Part shown: positions 19,026 to 29,697 of the stretch, one piece after another | Layout of the letters: each line of letters begins with the position of its first letter | Position numbering within the stretch: the first letter of the stretch is position 1 | DNA from: Basidiobolus meristosporus CBS 931.73 | Lineage: Eukaryota > Basidiobolomycota > Basidiobolomycetes > Basidiobolales > Basidiobolaceae | Reading direction: 5' to 3' | NCBI GenBank assembly: GCA_002104905.1 | Contig: MCFE01000861.1 | Span: forward strand, 1-29,867 | Length of the DNA stretch: 29,867 nt | Translations under genes and position numbers: made by a program | Notes under the pieces: generated by a model | Told to the model about the DNA's origin: nothing | Database searches by the model: none | Seen by the model: the letters and a program-made list of their open reading frames with translations, nothing else

Positions 19026-19162
19026 ATATACTATAGAGTCCTAGTCACCAAAGTCAAAGCTTACAGTTTTGCCAAAATCCACAGAGTATTTACAGTTATA
19101 TGGAAATTTGAGGAATTACAAGATACTCAAATGGATGCTTTATACTTCTGGAACCTGTATAC

Positions 19163-19573
19163 TGTTGTAAGAGTCTTGGAGATATTGGAAGTGATTGGGA
19201 AGACAAGTAGATTATGTGGTTTTTGTTGTAAGAGTCTTGGAGATATTGGAAGTGATTGGGAGAACAAGTTGATTATGTGGTTTTCACTTAATGATTTATT
19301 GAATGTAAAAGTAGTATTTATACTTTTACCTGGTCTTGGCATTACAAACATGTAGAATAGGTTAAGGAAGGTCCCAAGAACATGTGTGCAAAGTTTGGGG
19401 CTGTGTGGACAACTGGGAGAATTTTCATGTTCTGGGTACCTGGTATTTTGGTGAAAATATTCTAAGTAAATCCCAACAAGGAATTTTGGTCAGTATTCTC
19501 TAGGGTATGAAGGTAATGATCTAAGTGACAAAGTTAGATGAATATTTAGGTGGAAATACGAATTTTTACAACA
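19163..19573 (-). repeat. Solo LTR with an internal 61-bp tandem duplication
   Basis: This inverted LTR is flanked by TATAC on both sides (19158-19162 and 19574-19578), a clean 5-bp target duplication. It is 411 bp rather than about 350 because its first 61 bases (19163-19223) are repeated from 19224. The repeat starts exactly at the LTR terminus. ORFs read through it in both directions are not genes. Confidence 0.92.
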
Positions 19574-19599
19574 TATACTTTCAATAATGATACTCTTAC

Positions 19600-19940
19600 T
19601 AATGCTTTGGATAATCTTAAGTAACTGGGAGATCAATCAGAATATCTAGTTATCACAAAATAGTTTATTGCAAGCAAAAGCAGTTGTAATCTTACATTTT
19701 CATGGCTGAATAAACGCATAAAATATGCTTAAGAAGGTCCCAAGACCATGTGTGCAAAATTCAGAGCTGTTGGGATAAATTGCTTATACATCAAGCTTTA
19801 CATATACATTATTATTGTCAAAAGATTCCAAGTCAGTCCTACAACAAGTATAGGCATAATCTGTTAATTTTTGTAAATAAAGATGTAGGTGACTAAGTTA
19901 GGTGAGTGTTTGGGTTCAATTAAAAAATCTTCAAAATGAG
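19600..19940 (-). repeat. Old, strongly diverged LTR
   Basis: Recognisable blocks include AAGAAGGTCCCAAGACCATG, TGTGTGCAAAATTCAGAGCT and GACTAAGTTAGGTGAGTGTT, in the order expected for an inverted family LTR. Ends are degraded and no target duplication can be read. Confidence 0.7.
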
Positions 19941-20784
19941 AATGCTTGAAATGAAGTCCTTAGAAGCTCTGTGAAGGTTTGAGAGCATTTGGATATGCTT
20001 CAAGATATTGATAACTTCCAGGCCTTCACTTGATTCAATAATAAGCTGCTATCTCAAAGCCACAATCTTGAGTAGATAATCCAGAGTAGGGAATGAGCTA
20101 GAGTCTGAAAATAGACAAATGGATTATGAGTAAACAGATCACTTACAACAGTCCATGTGTTGTATCCAAGAGAAAAATGTAATAAATTCTTGAATGGTTT
20201 GACTGAGGCAAAGGGACAATTAAGCGCAGAATCTTAAAATTGACAGAGAGTGGTGGAAATATTATCAGAGAGGTTCTGGTCTAATTTTGGTATTGTATAT
20301 AGCTGGGTTTGGCTATAAAGGCAACAGAGTTGGTTTGCTATACATGCTAGGCTTGATGTTCTTTGCTAGATATGCTAGGCTTGGGTGGAAACTAGAACAG
20401 AATTGTTGAATACTAATTTTTGCTGAGACACAATCTTAATTTTGTTGAGTCACACTAAACCAAAAGGTTCAGTAAGGTTTACTTTATAATTTTCTGATCA
20501 AGTTGGATTAGTAAGTGCCAAGAGACTGGATTAATTGAAATTAGTGCAGGTGTAGATAGGCATATAAGATGAATGAAAATTGCATCATCATTCAGCTGAT
20601 GTCTTGGCAACTGTTGAGCAGTTGGATAGACCTCAGATGACTGATCACCTGGAAAGGCTTAGCAGATCAGGTTAAGGACATAATGACCACATAAAAATTG
20701 ATTAAGTGTGACAGCTAAAAATAGATTCTGAGAAGTGATAAAATTAGCCATTACTGGGACTAGTTATGTTTGGGTTAGGGAAAA
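19941..20784. other. Unassigned repeat-flanked DNA
   Basis: There is no ORF of note. The first bases (AATGCTTGAAATGAAGTCCT) weakly resemble an inverted pol tail, as expected next to the old LTR. ATGCTAGGCTTG occurs twice (about 20345 and 20377). The rest is probably decayed retroelement sequence, but I cannot show it. Confidence 0.4.
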
Positions 20785-21121
20785 CCAGTTAGGGTGCTTG
20801 ATTTTCTAACTTAGAAAAATTGGCTAAGTTTTTGAATGTTGATGCACCAGACCATGCTTCTTTTTCCCAAGCTCTTTGTTGGTGTTTGATTAAAATACTG
20901 CCACAAAAGTGCCAACAAACTAGTGGACAGAGCATAATAAGCTATACAGATTCCCTCAAGCATTGTACATATGCTTTTGGGACCTCCTATGCATATTCTC
21001 ACTAATTTTTGGCCAAGATCATGCTAAAATATCAATATCATTTTTACACTAAGTGCTTGAGTGAGAACCACAAAATCTACTTATTTTCCCAGATGCTTCC
21101 AATATCTACAAAACTCTTACA
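20785..21121 (+). repeat. Old, diverged LTR
   Basis: Blocks such as GCTTTTGGGACCTCC, GAGAACCACAAAATCTACTT and TTCCAATATCTACAAAACTC followed by TTACAAG match the family LTR in order. It marks the right edge of the copia nest. Confidence 0.7.
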
Positions 21122-22280
21122 AGAGTATCAGCACTCAACAAAGTAGTAATTACACATTGTCACTATATGCTATACTCACAAGAAGAATTTTACTAATGCA
21201 TAGCACTCTGTGATGCAATCCAAAATTGATGGACTTCAGTGAAGCCACTGATATTATGGTGAAAGAGTAGAAGTGGCAATGCTTTCTATTCTACTGACCT
21301 AGCTGAGAGAATATGATTCTGGGACTGAGTATCTGGTGAAAATTTTGTATTAATGCCTACCTCCTTATTTTGACTTTGGCTAGATAGCTTTGTGCTGTAT
21401 TAGAGTTTAGCTCGTATTTAATGTATTTATTGTCAAAGTCCAATGTGTGGTCAGATGAGTAAAAAGTATATACAAGACTTGAGCATTTCTTTACACTCTG
21501 GCACTAAAATTGTGATGAAGGTAGGGAATATTGAAGATCAAACAGCATTCCTCGAAATGTTAGACATGTCTTGGAGCATCGGTAAATTTCGATACATATT
21601 TGTGCAAGCTCGACAAAAAGATATAACTACATATTCAGGTGAAAGCCATATACCATCCACTAATCGCCACCAAGGTTTAATGCTACATAACCTTTCACAT
21701 GTGAATGCTTTTTCAACAAGATAGCTACATTTGTTCCGATCTGAGTAAAGCCCGTAACGCTCTCTGCCTGATTACAATGGCGGCATGCTGATTACGTGAT
21801 TTGTATCATATTGAGATTATTCTGTATTTAGCTGATGTATACGAGAACTATTAGCTGGTTTAAAGCTTCATACTCTACATAATTATAAATTATCGTTTAA
21901 GTGCTGAATTGCGTATTTTCGCTAGCTTATGTGTGCCGACATGGCATATAATTATATGGGTGTGCGGAAAATAAGCATATTACTGATTAGTCGCAATGTT
22001 GAGAGTAATTGAGCAACTATCTCTTGGCAGAAAGGAAAGTGCTACTAAACAGCCAGTAATGTATCAGGTTATAGCTGTGGTATTACTATCACCATTTGGC
22101 TAATGATACACTACATTTTCTGCTGGCACAAGGTTGCATTACTTTTCTGTGAAGTGCATTGATGCAATAGGAAATCGCAGCAATCATGCGATGTCGGCGA
22201 ACTATACCAGACTCATTGATTGCTCTCATCCAACTCCCGCCATGATTCACATAGTTTCATAACAGACAGCCTCCCTGGCT
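21122..22280. other. Gene-poor stretch
   Basis: The only longer frame is 21443-21724 (93 codons), with no motif I recognise and weak codon character. No RNA gene is seen. The last 60 bases lead into a possible small spliced gene. Confidence 0.45.
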
Positions 22281-22300
22281 CAGTATTAAAACCAGTTATC

Positions 22301-22585
22301 ATGGATAAATCTCAACCAACTTTGATTCAGGTATGTTCACTTGGAGCCGCCCCAATATGTACCCAATGGGTTCATTGTTCAATAATTGAAACTAGATAAT
22401 ACATTTAAGACATGGCTTAAACTATCTTCCTAACCGAAATGGTTTGAAATTCTTGGCACTGAAAGCATCTTTATCTACCCGTTGAATCAAGTATATTTCC
22501 AATAATGGTGATGATTTCAGTGAGCAAGGCCGTCTGGTATCTCGGCTTCAGAATACCCCCGAGTTATAAATATCTTGCTAAATAA
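22301..22585 (+). CDS. Speculative two-exon small ORF
   Basis: A 30-base first exon (22301-22330, MDKSQPTLIQ) ends at CAG|GTATGT, a consensus fungal donor, and a TATTAAAAC element lies 18 bases before its ATG. Taking the acceptor GAAAG at 22465, after a CTAAC branch-like site near 22430, the second exon is open for 39 codons in phase to TAA at 22583. The acceptor is weak (AAG). Other acceptors nearby, such as TTTCAG at about 22520, give an immediate stop. No family is recognised. Confidence 0.22.
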
Positions 22586-22659
22586 CCCTTATCATGTGAC
22601 GGGTGTGTGTAGCAACCGAGGTGGTTGTACTACCTATATGGAATTAATTGCTGGCAAGG

Positions 22660-22932
22660 TCACAGTCCGCCTTTGACAAACATGAAGGACATTCCAAATT
22701 GCGCACTGTGGCACCTGGGAAGCACATGCATTCTGGTCAGATAGACATTACAGATGTTGGGGTCATAATGGGCCCTTAATAAGGATATAGACGCAAGGGT
22801 GGTTTTTATGGTGATAGTTGGACGGGGAAAGATATATGAAAGTGAATGCACTACTAAATGGTCGGCTTTGTCATAGCAGGTAGGCTCCAGCCAATTATGC
22901 AGCCTTGGGTTCCAAACCTGTGATTTGTACAT
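22660..22932 (-). CDS. Hypothetical ORF, possible exon
   Basis: This is a 90-codon open frame with codon use that looks coding, rich in C at third positions near its end (TGCCAC, TCCTTC, GTCAAAGGC). It includes WNPRLHNWLEPTCYDKADHL and ICNVYLTRMHVLPRC. There is no signal peptide, no domain I know and no visible promoter. It may be an exon or relic of a larger gene. Confidence 0.25.
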   Translation of the reverse strand: MYKSQVWNPRLHNWLEPTCYDKADHLVVHSLSYIFPRPTITIKTTLASISLLRAHYDPNICNVYLTRMHVLPRCHSAQFGMSFMFVKGGL

Positions 22933-23420
22933 ATTTGTTCAGCTTTGCGAATGTTGATTAAATTTAAATTCCTTGTTGATTGATAGTACATATATGGCAG
23001 CAGTCTATATCACGCGTAAACATTTATCTTCTGTATCAATTGATCAGTATTGAAGCGAGATCCACGGCAATTTCAAGCACTGCACACGAACAATATTCAG
23101 CCTTGAATGGAACTGTCTCCTAGCACATGGGAGAACAAACCGTTGGTCACACCCCGCTTTCATTTAAAAGTTCATTTAGAGAGGTTCGTTGATGGCATAA
23201 CTTAAATGAAATATGGCTACCTCGAAGGCGAACCTGGTAACATTATGAATGGCCTGGCAGTTCACGTCTTCTATACTGACCATTTGACTTAGATCCATCA
23301 GGCCACTCGCAAGGATGTTTTAGCAAGATTATCACACCTCCTCAATTAACCAAGATCGGCTTATCTCCAAATCACAGTAAGTTCGGATTTAGTGGGACAC
23401 GGAAGAGCATATTGAATTGG

Positions 23421-23918
23421 ATGGCAGCCCATGGTGAACTGCGAATTGAGGTCAACAATGGACCTGATCACGAAGCAGCCATTAGGCGGGAAATTACATT
23501 GGAGTTGACTTCACTCTGTAGATTTTCCTATTCGCCTTCTAGATGCCTGATTCGGCCAACTAGAAACGAAGACTACGCCTTGCCTATACCTGGTTCCCCT
23601 GAGTACTTTCGTAACACGCGCATATTAGTGACTGAATCTGGTAAATCTCTGGGTGAATTGCTGCCAATAATTAAACTTTGTTGGAAGTCGGCCTCTAAAG
23701 TTAGATTTATCCTAAACAGCCCTGACCCAACCTCAAACAATGATGCCGGTTTCATGACATCAAATAATTTGACGATCTCTCTTTCAATGGAATCGTGCCC
23801 CACCTATAAGAGTATAGATAGTATGCTCGGTGGAACCAGGCATCAAGCACCACCGGCGTATAGGGAGCTATACCATGCTGACCCAAGACGTGTGTGCGAG
23901 ACCCGCCTGATCACGTAG
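23421..23918 (+). CDS. Hypothetical protein, best unnamed ORF of the window
   Basis: The frame is open from 23279 to the TAG at 23916-23918, about 213 codons, the longest unassigned open stretch. The first ATG is at 23421, giving 165 residues (MAAHGELRIEVNNGPDHEAA at the start). The open sequence upstream of the ATG (GLSPNHSKFGFSGTRKSILN) also looks coding, so this may be an internal or last exon whose acceptor lies near 23280-23360. The product has alternating hydrophobic and charged stretches (RILVTESGKSLGELLPIIKL, SKVRFILNS) that would suit a solenoid or LRR-like fold, but I recognise no signature. No TATA box precedes the ATG. Confidence 0.4.
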   Translation: MAAHGELRIEVNNGPDHEAAIRREITLELTSLCRFSYSPSRCLIRPTRNEDYALPIPGSPEYFRNTRILVTESGKSLGELLPIIKLCWKSASKVRFILNSPDPTSNNDAGFMTSNNLTISLSMESCPTYKSIDSMLGGTRHQAPPAYRELYHADPRRVCETRLIT

Positions 23919-24656
23919 TCCGCACCGCGGCCACAGATTTAGCCTTATTGAATACATCTCAATTGATCCATTAAACCATAGTAGCTTTTTTGGGTGAATT
24001 GGATTGGGTGTACTATTGAGGTGGCGACGGATAAAATTGAAGATAGCCGACTCTTTCGCTAATCACTGCGATACATGATCCTGCATGATCAAGTTGCAGC
24101 GCAGATGGCGGCGATGTCCAATGGAAGCACGGGAGCACACACCATGCAGTAAATAGCAGGAGATTCTGGAGACTGATTCGTGGTGTGAGATTGATGATAT
24201 AAATAAAGTCCCCGAAATATACATTGAATAGAACCCAAAGGAGAGCCGCAGATTTAGTTGATGTCACCAATGTCAGATTCTGACAACTAGATTCTTATCT
24301 GGTTTCTTTCAAATATGGCAAGCCGCGTCGATGAGATGTGAGATATTGGATTCCTCTGGATCCGGTTTGTCAAAAAGGTTAACTCGTAGATCATTCAGTC
24401 GTCCTGCACAGCACTGTTCCAAAGGCAGTCCAAATAAAGCAAGATTGGATCTTAAGGTTATGGACGTTCACAACGGATCTTATTAGACTACGGAACTGCT
24501 GGGCGAGACATCTCCTTTAGGTAACAGAAAATTCCCGACATCTCTATGTAAGTCAAGAAACTAGTCCGCTAAGCCTCAGCGATTGTTGACATGCACGCAT
24601 TGTTCTATCCAAACCAGAGTCCCACAAAGGCATGGTCTAGGTGGCGACGAGCTGCT
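23919..24656. other. Intergenic DNA with one weak minus-strand ORF
   Basis: A minus-strand frame at 24270-24013 (85 codons, with hydrophobic segments) is the only candidate and lacks features. Nothing else is recognised. Confidence 0.4.
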
Positions 24657-24932
24657 TCAAATCTGATCTGCCGTTGTGCCAAGAAATGCCTTAGGGTTAG
24701 GTAAGTCGGCACAGTCGAGCACCCATACGTGACCGGAGCAGCCCCTTACAGAGCACCACCGCTGATTCAGAAGATTGCGGATTTCAATTGTGAAAGTAAA
24801 TAGCCAAATTAAACCCATGCACCTCTCGTGGACAATGTAACCCCTGGGTGGCTCGTTGACGAATTTAATTAGCCACCATGTCGAGGTGCATTCCAGCCTG
24901 GTGAGCAGAAACTTGTTCCAACAATGAGTCAC
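24657..24932 (-). CDS. Hypothetical ORF, possible exon
   Basis: This is a 91-codon frame with coding-like codon choice. It contains STWWLIKFVNEPPRGYIVHE, GLIWLFTFTIEIRNLL and GHVWVLDCADLP. A consensus-like donor GTAAGG lies inside it (near 24748), so an exon could end there. The Trp/Cys-rich composition is unusual. The family is unknown. Confidence 0.27.
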   Translation of the reverse strand: MTHCWNKFLLTRLECTSTWWLIKFVNEPPRGYIVHERCMGLIWLFTFTIEIRNLLNQRWCSVRGCSGHVWVLDCADLPNPKAFLGTTADQI

Positions 24933-25509
24933 AGATGGATTGGTGAAGATGTCAACAGTGTGTGTGTGCGGCCCGGATGACTAAGTATCCACACACATGC
25001 AATCTGCTATGACCTCAGTGCATGTAACCCCCCAAAATTGGCAACCCAAGATACGATACGGCCTAATTAGTGCTCGGCTGAATGATGATCACTGGAAGTT
25101 TCGGGCGAGAATCGGGTGATGGGCGACCAGATCAAAATAAATCTTGATGAAGTGACTCAATGGAAGCGCCATTCAAATATTCGGCATGCGGGATGGATAT
25201 ATGCAACATTGGTGTATATTTCATACATTCGCCTACACAGGAGGCGGCGTAGAACAGATCAATCATGGGAATGCCGAATTTGTGTTAGATGGATTTATTG
25301 TACATCATATCACAGAGGTGCTCGTTTCTACGGGAGCAGGTTGAACAGGAATTTACATCAAAAAGTAATATACAGGCGAGTGAGCATCACGGGTCGGATT
25401 AAAGTGACGGGATCTAGGTTGGAGGAGGGTGTTTCAAAAATACAAGTTGGCGGCGGTAAATCTAAGGTTGAGGAATGCAAGTGTGCTGAGAGGTAAACAG
25501 GGGTGGTGA
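24933..25509. other. Intergenic DNA with a basic ORF
   Basis: The plus-strand frame 25119-25496 would give 125 residues rich in Arg (LHRRRRRTDQ) with a GTG-ATG start and no known motif. It converges on the cyclin stop codon. I consider it more likely chance than gene. Confidence 0.35.
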
Positions 25510-26139
25510 TCACATCATTGTGTTAGAGACATATGGCTGCTGATTAGTCAACATTTGGAGTGTGGAGCGGTACGATAGATAGCCCTCGAGATATTCGACC
25601 CATTGGATGAATTCCTCTTGAGACACGTTCAGATTGTATCCGATCCCTTTTAGGAAATGTCTTTCCATTTTGTTAATTTGTTCCACCGGAATCTTGGAGA
25701 TGTCGGACCAGGATTGATTTGTATAGGTATCATCTTCAAGGAACTTGTGTGCGAGAATCAAGGATGTGATGAATACTTGATACTCAGAGCCCTGCGAAGG
25801 CTGCGAGTTGGGCGAGGACTGTCTGATGCGATGAATGTATTTCAGCGCCAGGAATAGGGTGGTTGGCAGAACTGACATGCGAGTGATAATGTTTTTGCAG
25901 AACACTGTGAACATCAGCTGTGTGGGGGATGGAAACAATGTTGGCCGGCAATGCCACAAATGTTCCACCATTTCAGTAACAAAGTTCACAGGAGACAAAT
26001 CATTGGATAAGGAGAGGAAGTGTTGGGAGAGGGTGCTGCCTTGGCAAATGTTGTTGAATTGATCAACTGGGTTGTTGCAATACAAATCCATGTTTCCTTT
26101 GGTTGTAAGAACTGTTGCTAGTAAAGGATAATGGCTCAA
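25510..26139 (-). CDS. Pho80/Pcl-type cyclin
   Basis: This single-exon gene encodes 209 residues with a cyclin box at about 52-185. The family signature is clear: FLALKYIHRIRQ (helix 3 region), then YQVFITSLILAHKFLEDD, TYTNQSWSDIS, IPVEQINKMERHFLKGI and YNLNVSQEEFIQWVEYLE. These are features of fungal cyclins that bind the Pho85-type kinase (yeast Pcl1, Pcl2, Pcl9 group), which steer the kinase in cell-cycle entry, polarity or nutrient signalling. Such proteins are usually 200-400 residues, so this is a short but complete member. A TATA box lies about 41 bases before the ATG. Which Pcl subgroup it belongs to, and its partner kinase, are inference from the family. Confidence 0.85.
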   Translation of the reverse strand: MSHYPLLATVLTTKGNMDLYCNNPVDQFNNICQGSTLSQHFLSLSNDLSPVNFVTEMVEHLWHCRPTLFPSPTQLMFTVFCKNIITRMSVLPTTLFLALKYIHRIRQSSPNSQPSQGSEYQVFITSLILAHKFLEDDTYTNQSWSDISKIPVEQINKMERHFLKGIGYNLNVSQEEFIQWVEYLEGYLSYRSTLQMLTNQQPYVSNTMM

Positions 26140-26179
26140 AATACTTCGGATAATGACTGTCTGGTCTGCTGAGGGCGGA

Positions 26180-26187
26180 CTTATATA
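26180..26187 (-). promoter_or_regulatory. TATA box of the cyclin gene
   Basis: On the minus strand this reads TATATAAG, 41 bases upstream of the ATG at 26139. The close spacing matches the permease promoter. Confidence 0.6.
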
Positions 26188-26438
26188 CGTTGCGGGTGGG
26201 ATCCAGCTTGGATCAGGTAGTCAAGTTGTTTAGGGAACCAGACCCAATCAGGCTGCACTTGAACATGACACAACTTTTCGCATATTACCGATTGTATCAC
26301 TAAGAATGGATGCCTATTTTAAGCAAGTAATTCTAAAATCAATCTTCCTATGGGGACCAAGTTCACTGGTTCAAAACCACTTGGGCAAATGAGCATTTCT
26401 AGAATTGGACCACATTACAATCAGTTTATCGAAGAATT

Positions 26439-26545
26439 GGAACGGTAATGGGAATGGCAATGTGAATGTGAATGGAAATGTGAATCGGAATCGGAATGGC
26501 AATAGGAACAGGAATGTGAATGGGAATGAATATGGATATAGATGG
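26439..26545 (+). repeat. Degenerate hexamer repeat (GGAATG / GTGAAT type)
   Basis: About 17 units of six bases, such as GGGAATGGCAAT, GTGAATGTGAAT and CGGAATCGGAAT, run without interruption of the period. All six frames stay open through it, giving spurious ORFs of alternating residues (for example Asn-Gly and Asn-Val on plus). It is a minisatellite, not a gene. Confidence 0.88.
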
Positions 26546-28195
26546 CGGATCAGAGTATGGATCGGTCCCAATGATTTGATCAAGTGAAGCCCAATCGTGC
26601 TTTGTGCCAAATTGTTGGACCAACTCAGTAAGTGCAAGAGAATGCCCGCCCCATTCACATTGAGTGGCTTCATTTGGAACGCTCAATAATCGACTCCTGA
26701 CATGGCTCATGCCAAATGCAGGTATTGACTACTCAGTAAGGCATATGGTTTACCAGGAAGCTCCAATATTACCAGTGGATGAAGTCAACCATAAGAAGTT
26801 GCTATTGGAGAAAGGCTAAATTTGAACCACACGGATCCAGACTTGCATCCGACAGATCGCAATCTTGGCTGCACCTCTATGGGTGCCTGAGATAGGACGG
26901 CCCTAGGAGTCAGGTAATTCTACTGAACACAAGGATGGGTGTCGCCGCTCGAGTGCTCATTATTGAGTAGACTTATCGCATCATCAAGGAAGGGGATTCT
27001 CAGAATGGAATCGATGTGCCAGGCAGAGATTTCGTACAGCTGGGCTCTAAGCACTTCCATAATGATCCGGATTAGGTCATTGTATAGTCAGATAAGACTT
27101 GCTTTTTTTGTACACCAATGCTGGGCCCGACAACATGACGCTCAACCCCAATAGGCGACTGATTGGTAAGGATGCATATCAATCAGAATCAGAATCAGTG
27201 CAGAGCGTCGCCAATTGTAATGGTAACCATCCGGGTCATCTGAGCCTTCCGAGCAATAGTGATTAGACTGGCGGACAACCAAGTATGAATAGATGGTCAC
27301 ATTTGCACCCATATGGAAGTATAAATCGGGAATCTGGTAAATTCTATTTTCTCACCGTTCAATATAATCCACCGCGCCCATAGGGTCCCGTATATTTCTA
27401 TCCTTGCATATTTCCTTTCTGTGGCACTTGGGATCTCTTCAATACCCACACCTGTCTAACCATGTGGCCGTGCCTATTGGGGCAGTCCTCCAATGAGATT
27501 GGCCGATGCAACCTGAGCTCTAGATCTTCCTACATAATTTGATTGATTTTGGGAGACTTTCATTTCGCTGTGGACCGATCACTTCGGCGCACATTTTGGG
27601 AGTGGGCAACACTGATTTTCACCTAATCAGTGAGCCCAATGTTACATGGTTGAACTTCTGCGTCATTGTACCTAAAACAATCACCACAACATGCTATAAT
27701 ATAAATATTCCTAATCAATGCTTAATAAGGGATGTCGCTTGGATCTTGATTCATTTTGTTTGAATGCGCCCGCCGTAACATTTGCCAAATCCTTGCGCTC
27801 AGAGCCTGGGAAGTGCATTAAATGACGGTGTGTCTCATACGAACATTCACACAGGTCCTCGAGTGGCGGGTGATATCAGATCAAAGACAGGTGGGGTGTA
27901 GCGGTTGGCCGACCGGATGCGCAGCATATGGTAAGGCCCCTTGTCAATAAATACACGCATCTAGGAATGGGTAGATGGAACGCTGCTGATTTCGGTGGAT
28001 ACCGATACCCCCTGATTAAGACCGAATAGGCGTGACTAAGTGCTTGTTTAACTTGTGCGTTGGATGGAAGCTACTGGTGAATGTGGTTAGATTCAATTCA
28101 CTTCCGCGTGGTTCCACAATCTACCCAGAATACGAGTGTGCTAAAAAGGTATAGACAGGTACATCATTTACCCCAATCTTATCTCTGCTTTGTAT
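26546..28195. other. Gene-poor stretch
   Basis: Only short ORFs without features occur (for example 26939-27154 and 27539-27763). A short AATCAG triplet repeat lies at about 27180-27198. There is no RNA gene and no transposon end that I can see. Confidence 0.45.
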
Positions 28196-28573
28196 GGCTG
28201 ATTTTATCATTCTATATGGAGTACACTTTCTGAGGTGGGAATTGGTGGTAAAGGGTGTGCAGAGATCTGTAAGGTGGCTGGTAGTGATCTAGGCCTCGTG
28301 CGCTTCTTAAAGGTGCACAATTACCTACAGAGCATCTGGGCATTCACCGAAGCCATTCACAAATGCCCCTTCTCCCAACGGTATCGGAAATTTGCTCCTG
28401 AATCAGGAATTCGATTGTCCGTCGAGTTTGGTTTGGATTTTCATGGTACGCTTACTAGATTGATAACACCACCCCTAACATCTGAAGAAGGCTTTATTAC
28501 CACTGTTCAGCCGATTACTTGTTTTCATGGTGCAATTCTGGTCCGATACCTGAGATGTTGCCAGCACAACTAA
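28196..28573 (+). CDS. Hypothetical open frame, possible exon
   Basis: The frame is open for about 125 codons but has no in-frame ATG; the first possible start is GTG at 28235. The sequence reads like protein (GLVRFLKVHNYLQSIWAFTE, RLSVEFGLDFHGTLTRLI) and ends at TAA. It could be a terminal exon. The family is not recognised. Confidence 0.27.
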
Positions 28574-29101
28574 ACCATGTCCAAAAGGGGAAGTTCAAAA
28601 TTGGTGTTGCAATTGTATGGATTTACCTACGTATATACATATATATATAAATTACGTGCTGGTTATCTTCACATGGGTCCTCTAAGTGAATTCATCAGCT
28701 TTGGCTCAAACCATGCAGCCTAGACAAACATCAAAACAGAAATTTCCAAGATGTCTTCCATCTGTTCATCCCTCTTGCATAGGTATATCTTATACGCCCG
28801 GCTATTCCTTGTCCATATTTCAAGGCTGGATAATTAACAGCAATACTTGGGCTATACAGCAATGTTTACCTAATTCATCTGGTGGCAATGGCTAACATCC
28901 AATATTCTCCCAATTGCTCATATTGCATGATTTTGTACTGGATCAAGAAGACATGTTGCTGATTCTGGGCAATTGTGGCGACTATGGAAGAGGGCCTTGA
29001 ATTTTACAGGTGTCTATAATGTTCTGGGGCACAATCTTCTATTTTGTTCTACAAAGCGCTACCAATAGTATGTATCATCTTGGCTCGATTAATGATCAAC
29101 A
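28574..29101. other. Intergenic DNA
   Basis: It contains an AT run (ACATATATATATAAAT near 28635) and one weak 69-codon plus-strand ORF (28686-28895). Nothing is recognised. Confidence 0.4.
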
Positions 29102-29697
29102 CTAGACGGTTGCAAACAATAATCCATGAATTCGCACTGAGCCAATAGCTTTGCCCGTTGTAAAATATTGAGCAGATTGGAGATTATAACCATCCAGTAT
29201 ATTCACCAATTTTGATGCGGCAGTAAGGGATTCGGACACTAAATTTTCCAAAGCCACCCTAAAAGCCTCCAAGCCCTGCACATGTTGTGACATATACTCA
29301 GCTATTCAAACGCTATATTTCTACTCAATATACCACCATGTGAAATCAGCATCCTTCCAACTATACAAACATATCCAGCTAGAAATTCTTGCATGGATTC
29401 ATTAATATGTATATATATGTAGGTACCATACAAAAGTCAACAAACCTTACTTGGGTCAAATGTATAACTTCAATACTGAAATGGGATTTTGCTTGTAACT
29501 TGTAGGCCCCAAGATTCTATAATCACATGCAGCTCGTGAATAAATGAACCAGCTTTTTTGCTAGTAATTAGTGGTAGAGAATCCCCGATTGTAGATGTTG
29601 CAATATTGTGGAGTTTAATAGAAGTAGTTAGATGAGCTTGAAGATTTGAATAATACTCGCTTGCTGGTGTATGAGACACAATCAAGACATGTATACC
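29102..29697 (-). CDS. Candidate spliced minus-strand gene fragment, two exon-like frames
   Basis: Two minus-strand frames look like exons. The first (29697 to 29470) begins after an acceptor-like GTTAG and reads GIHVLIVSHTPASEYYSNLQ, then IKLHNIATSTIGDSLPLI. The second (from about 29279, after ATGTGCAG, to 29102) reads GLEAFRVALENLVSESLTAA and SKLVNILDGYNLQSAQYFTT. A donor GTAAGG lies near 29453 between them, but the first frame meets a stop about 17 bases earlier, so the exact junction is unresolved. Both have an alpha-helical, coding look. The family is unknown, and more exons may lie beyond the right edge. Confidence 0.33.

Noticed and set aside
26371-26710. Phe/Leu- and Pro/Ile-repeat proteins on the minus strand
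   Set aside because: They are translations of the hexamer minisatellite; all frames stay open there.
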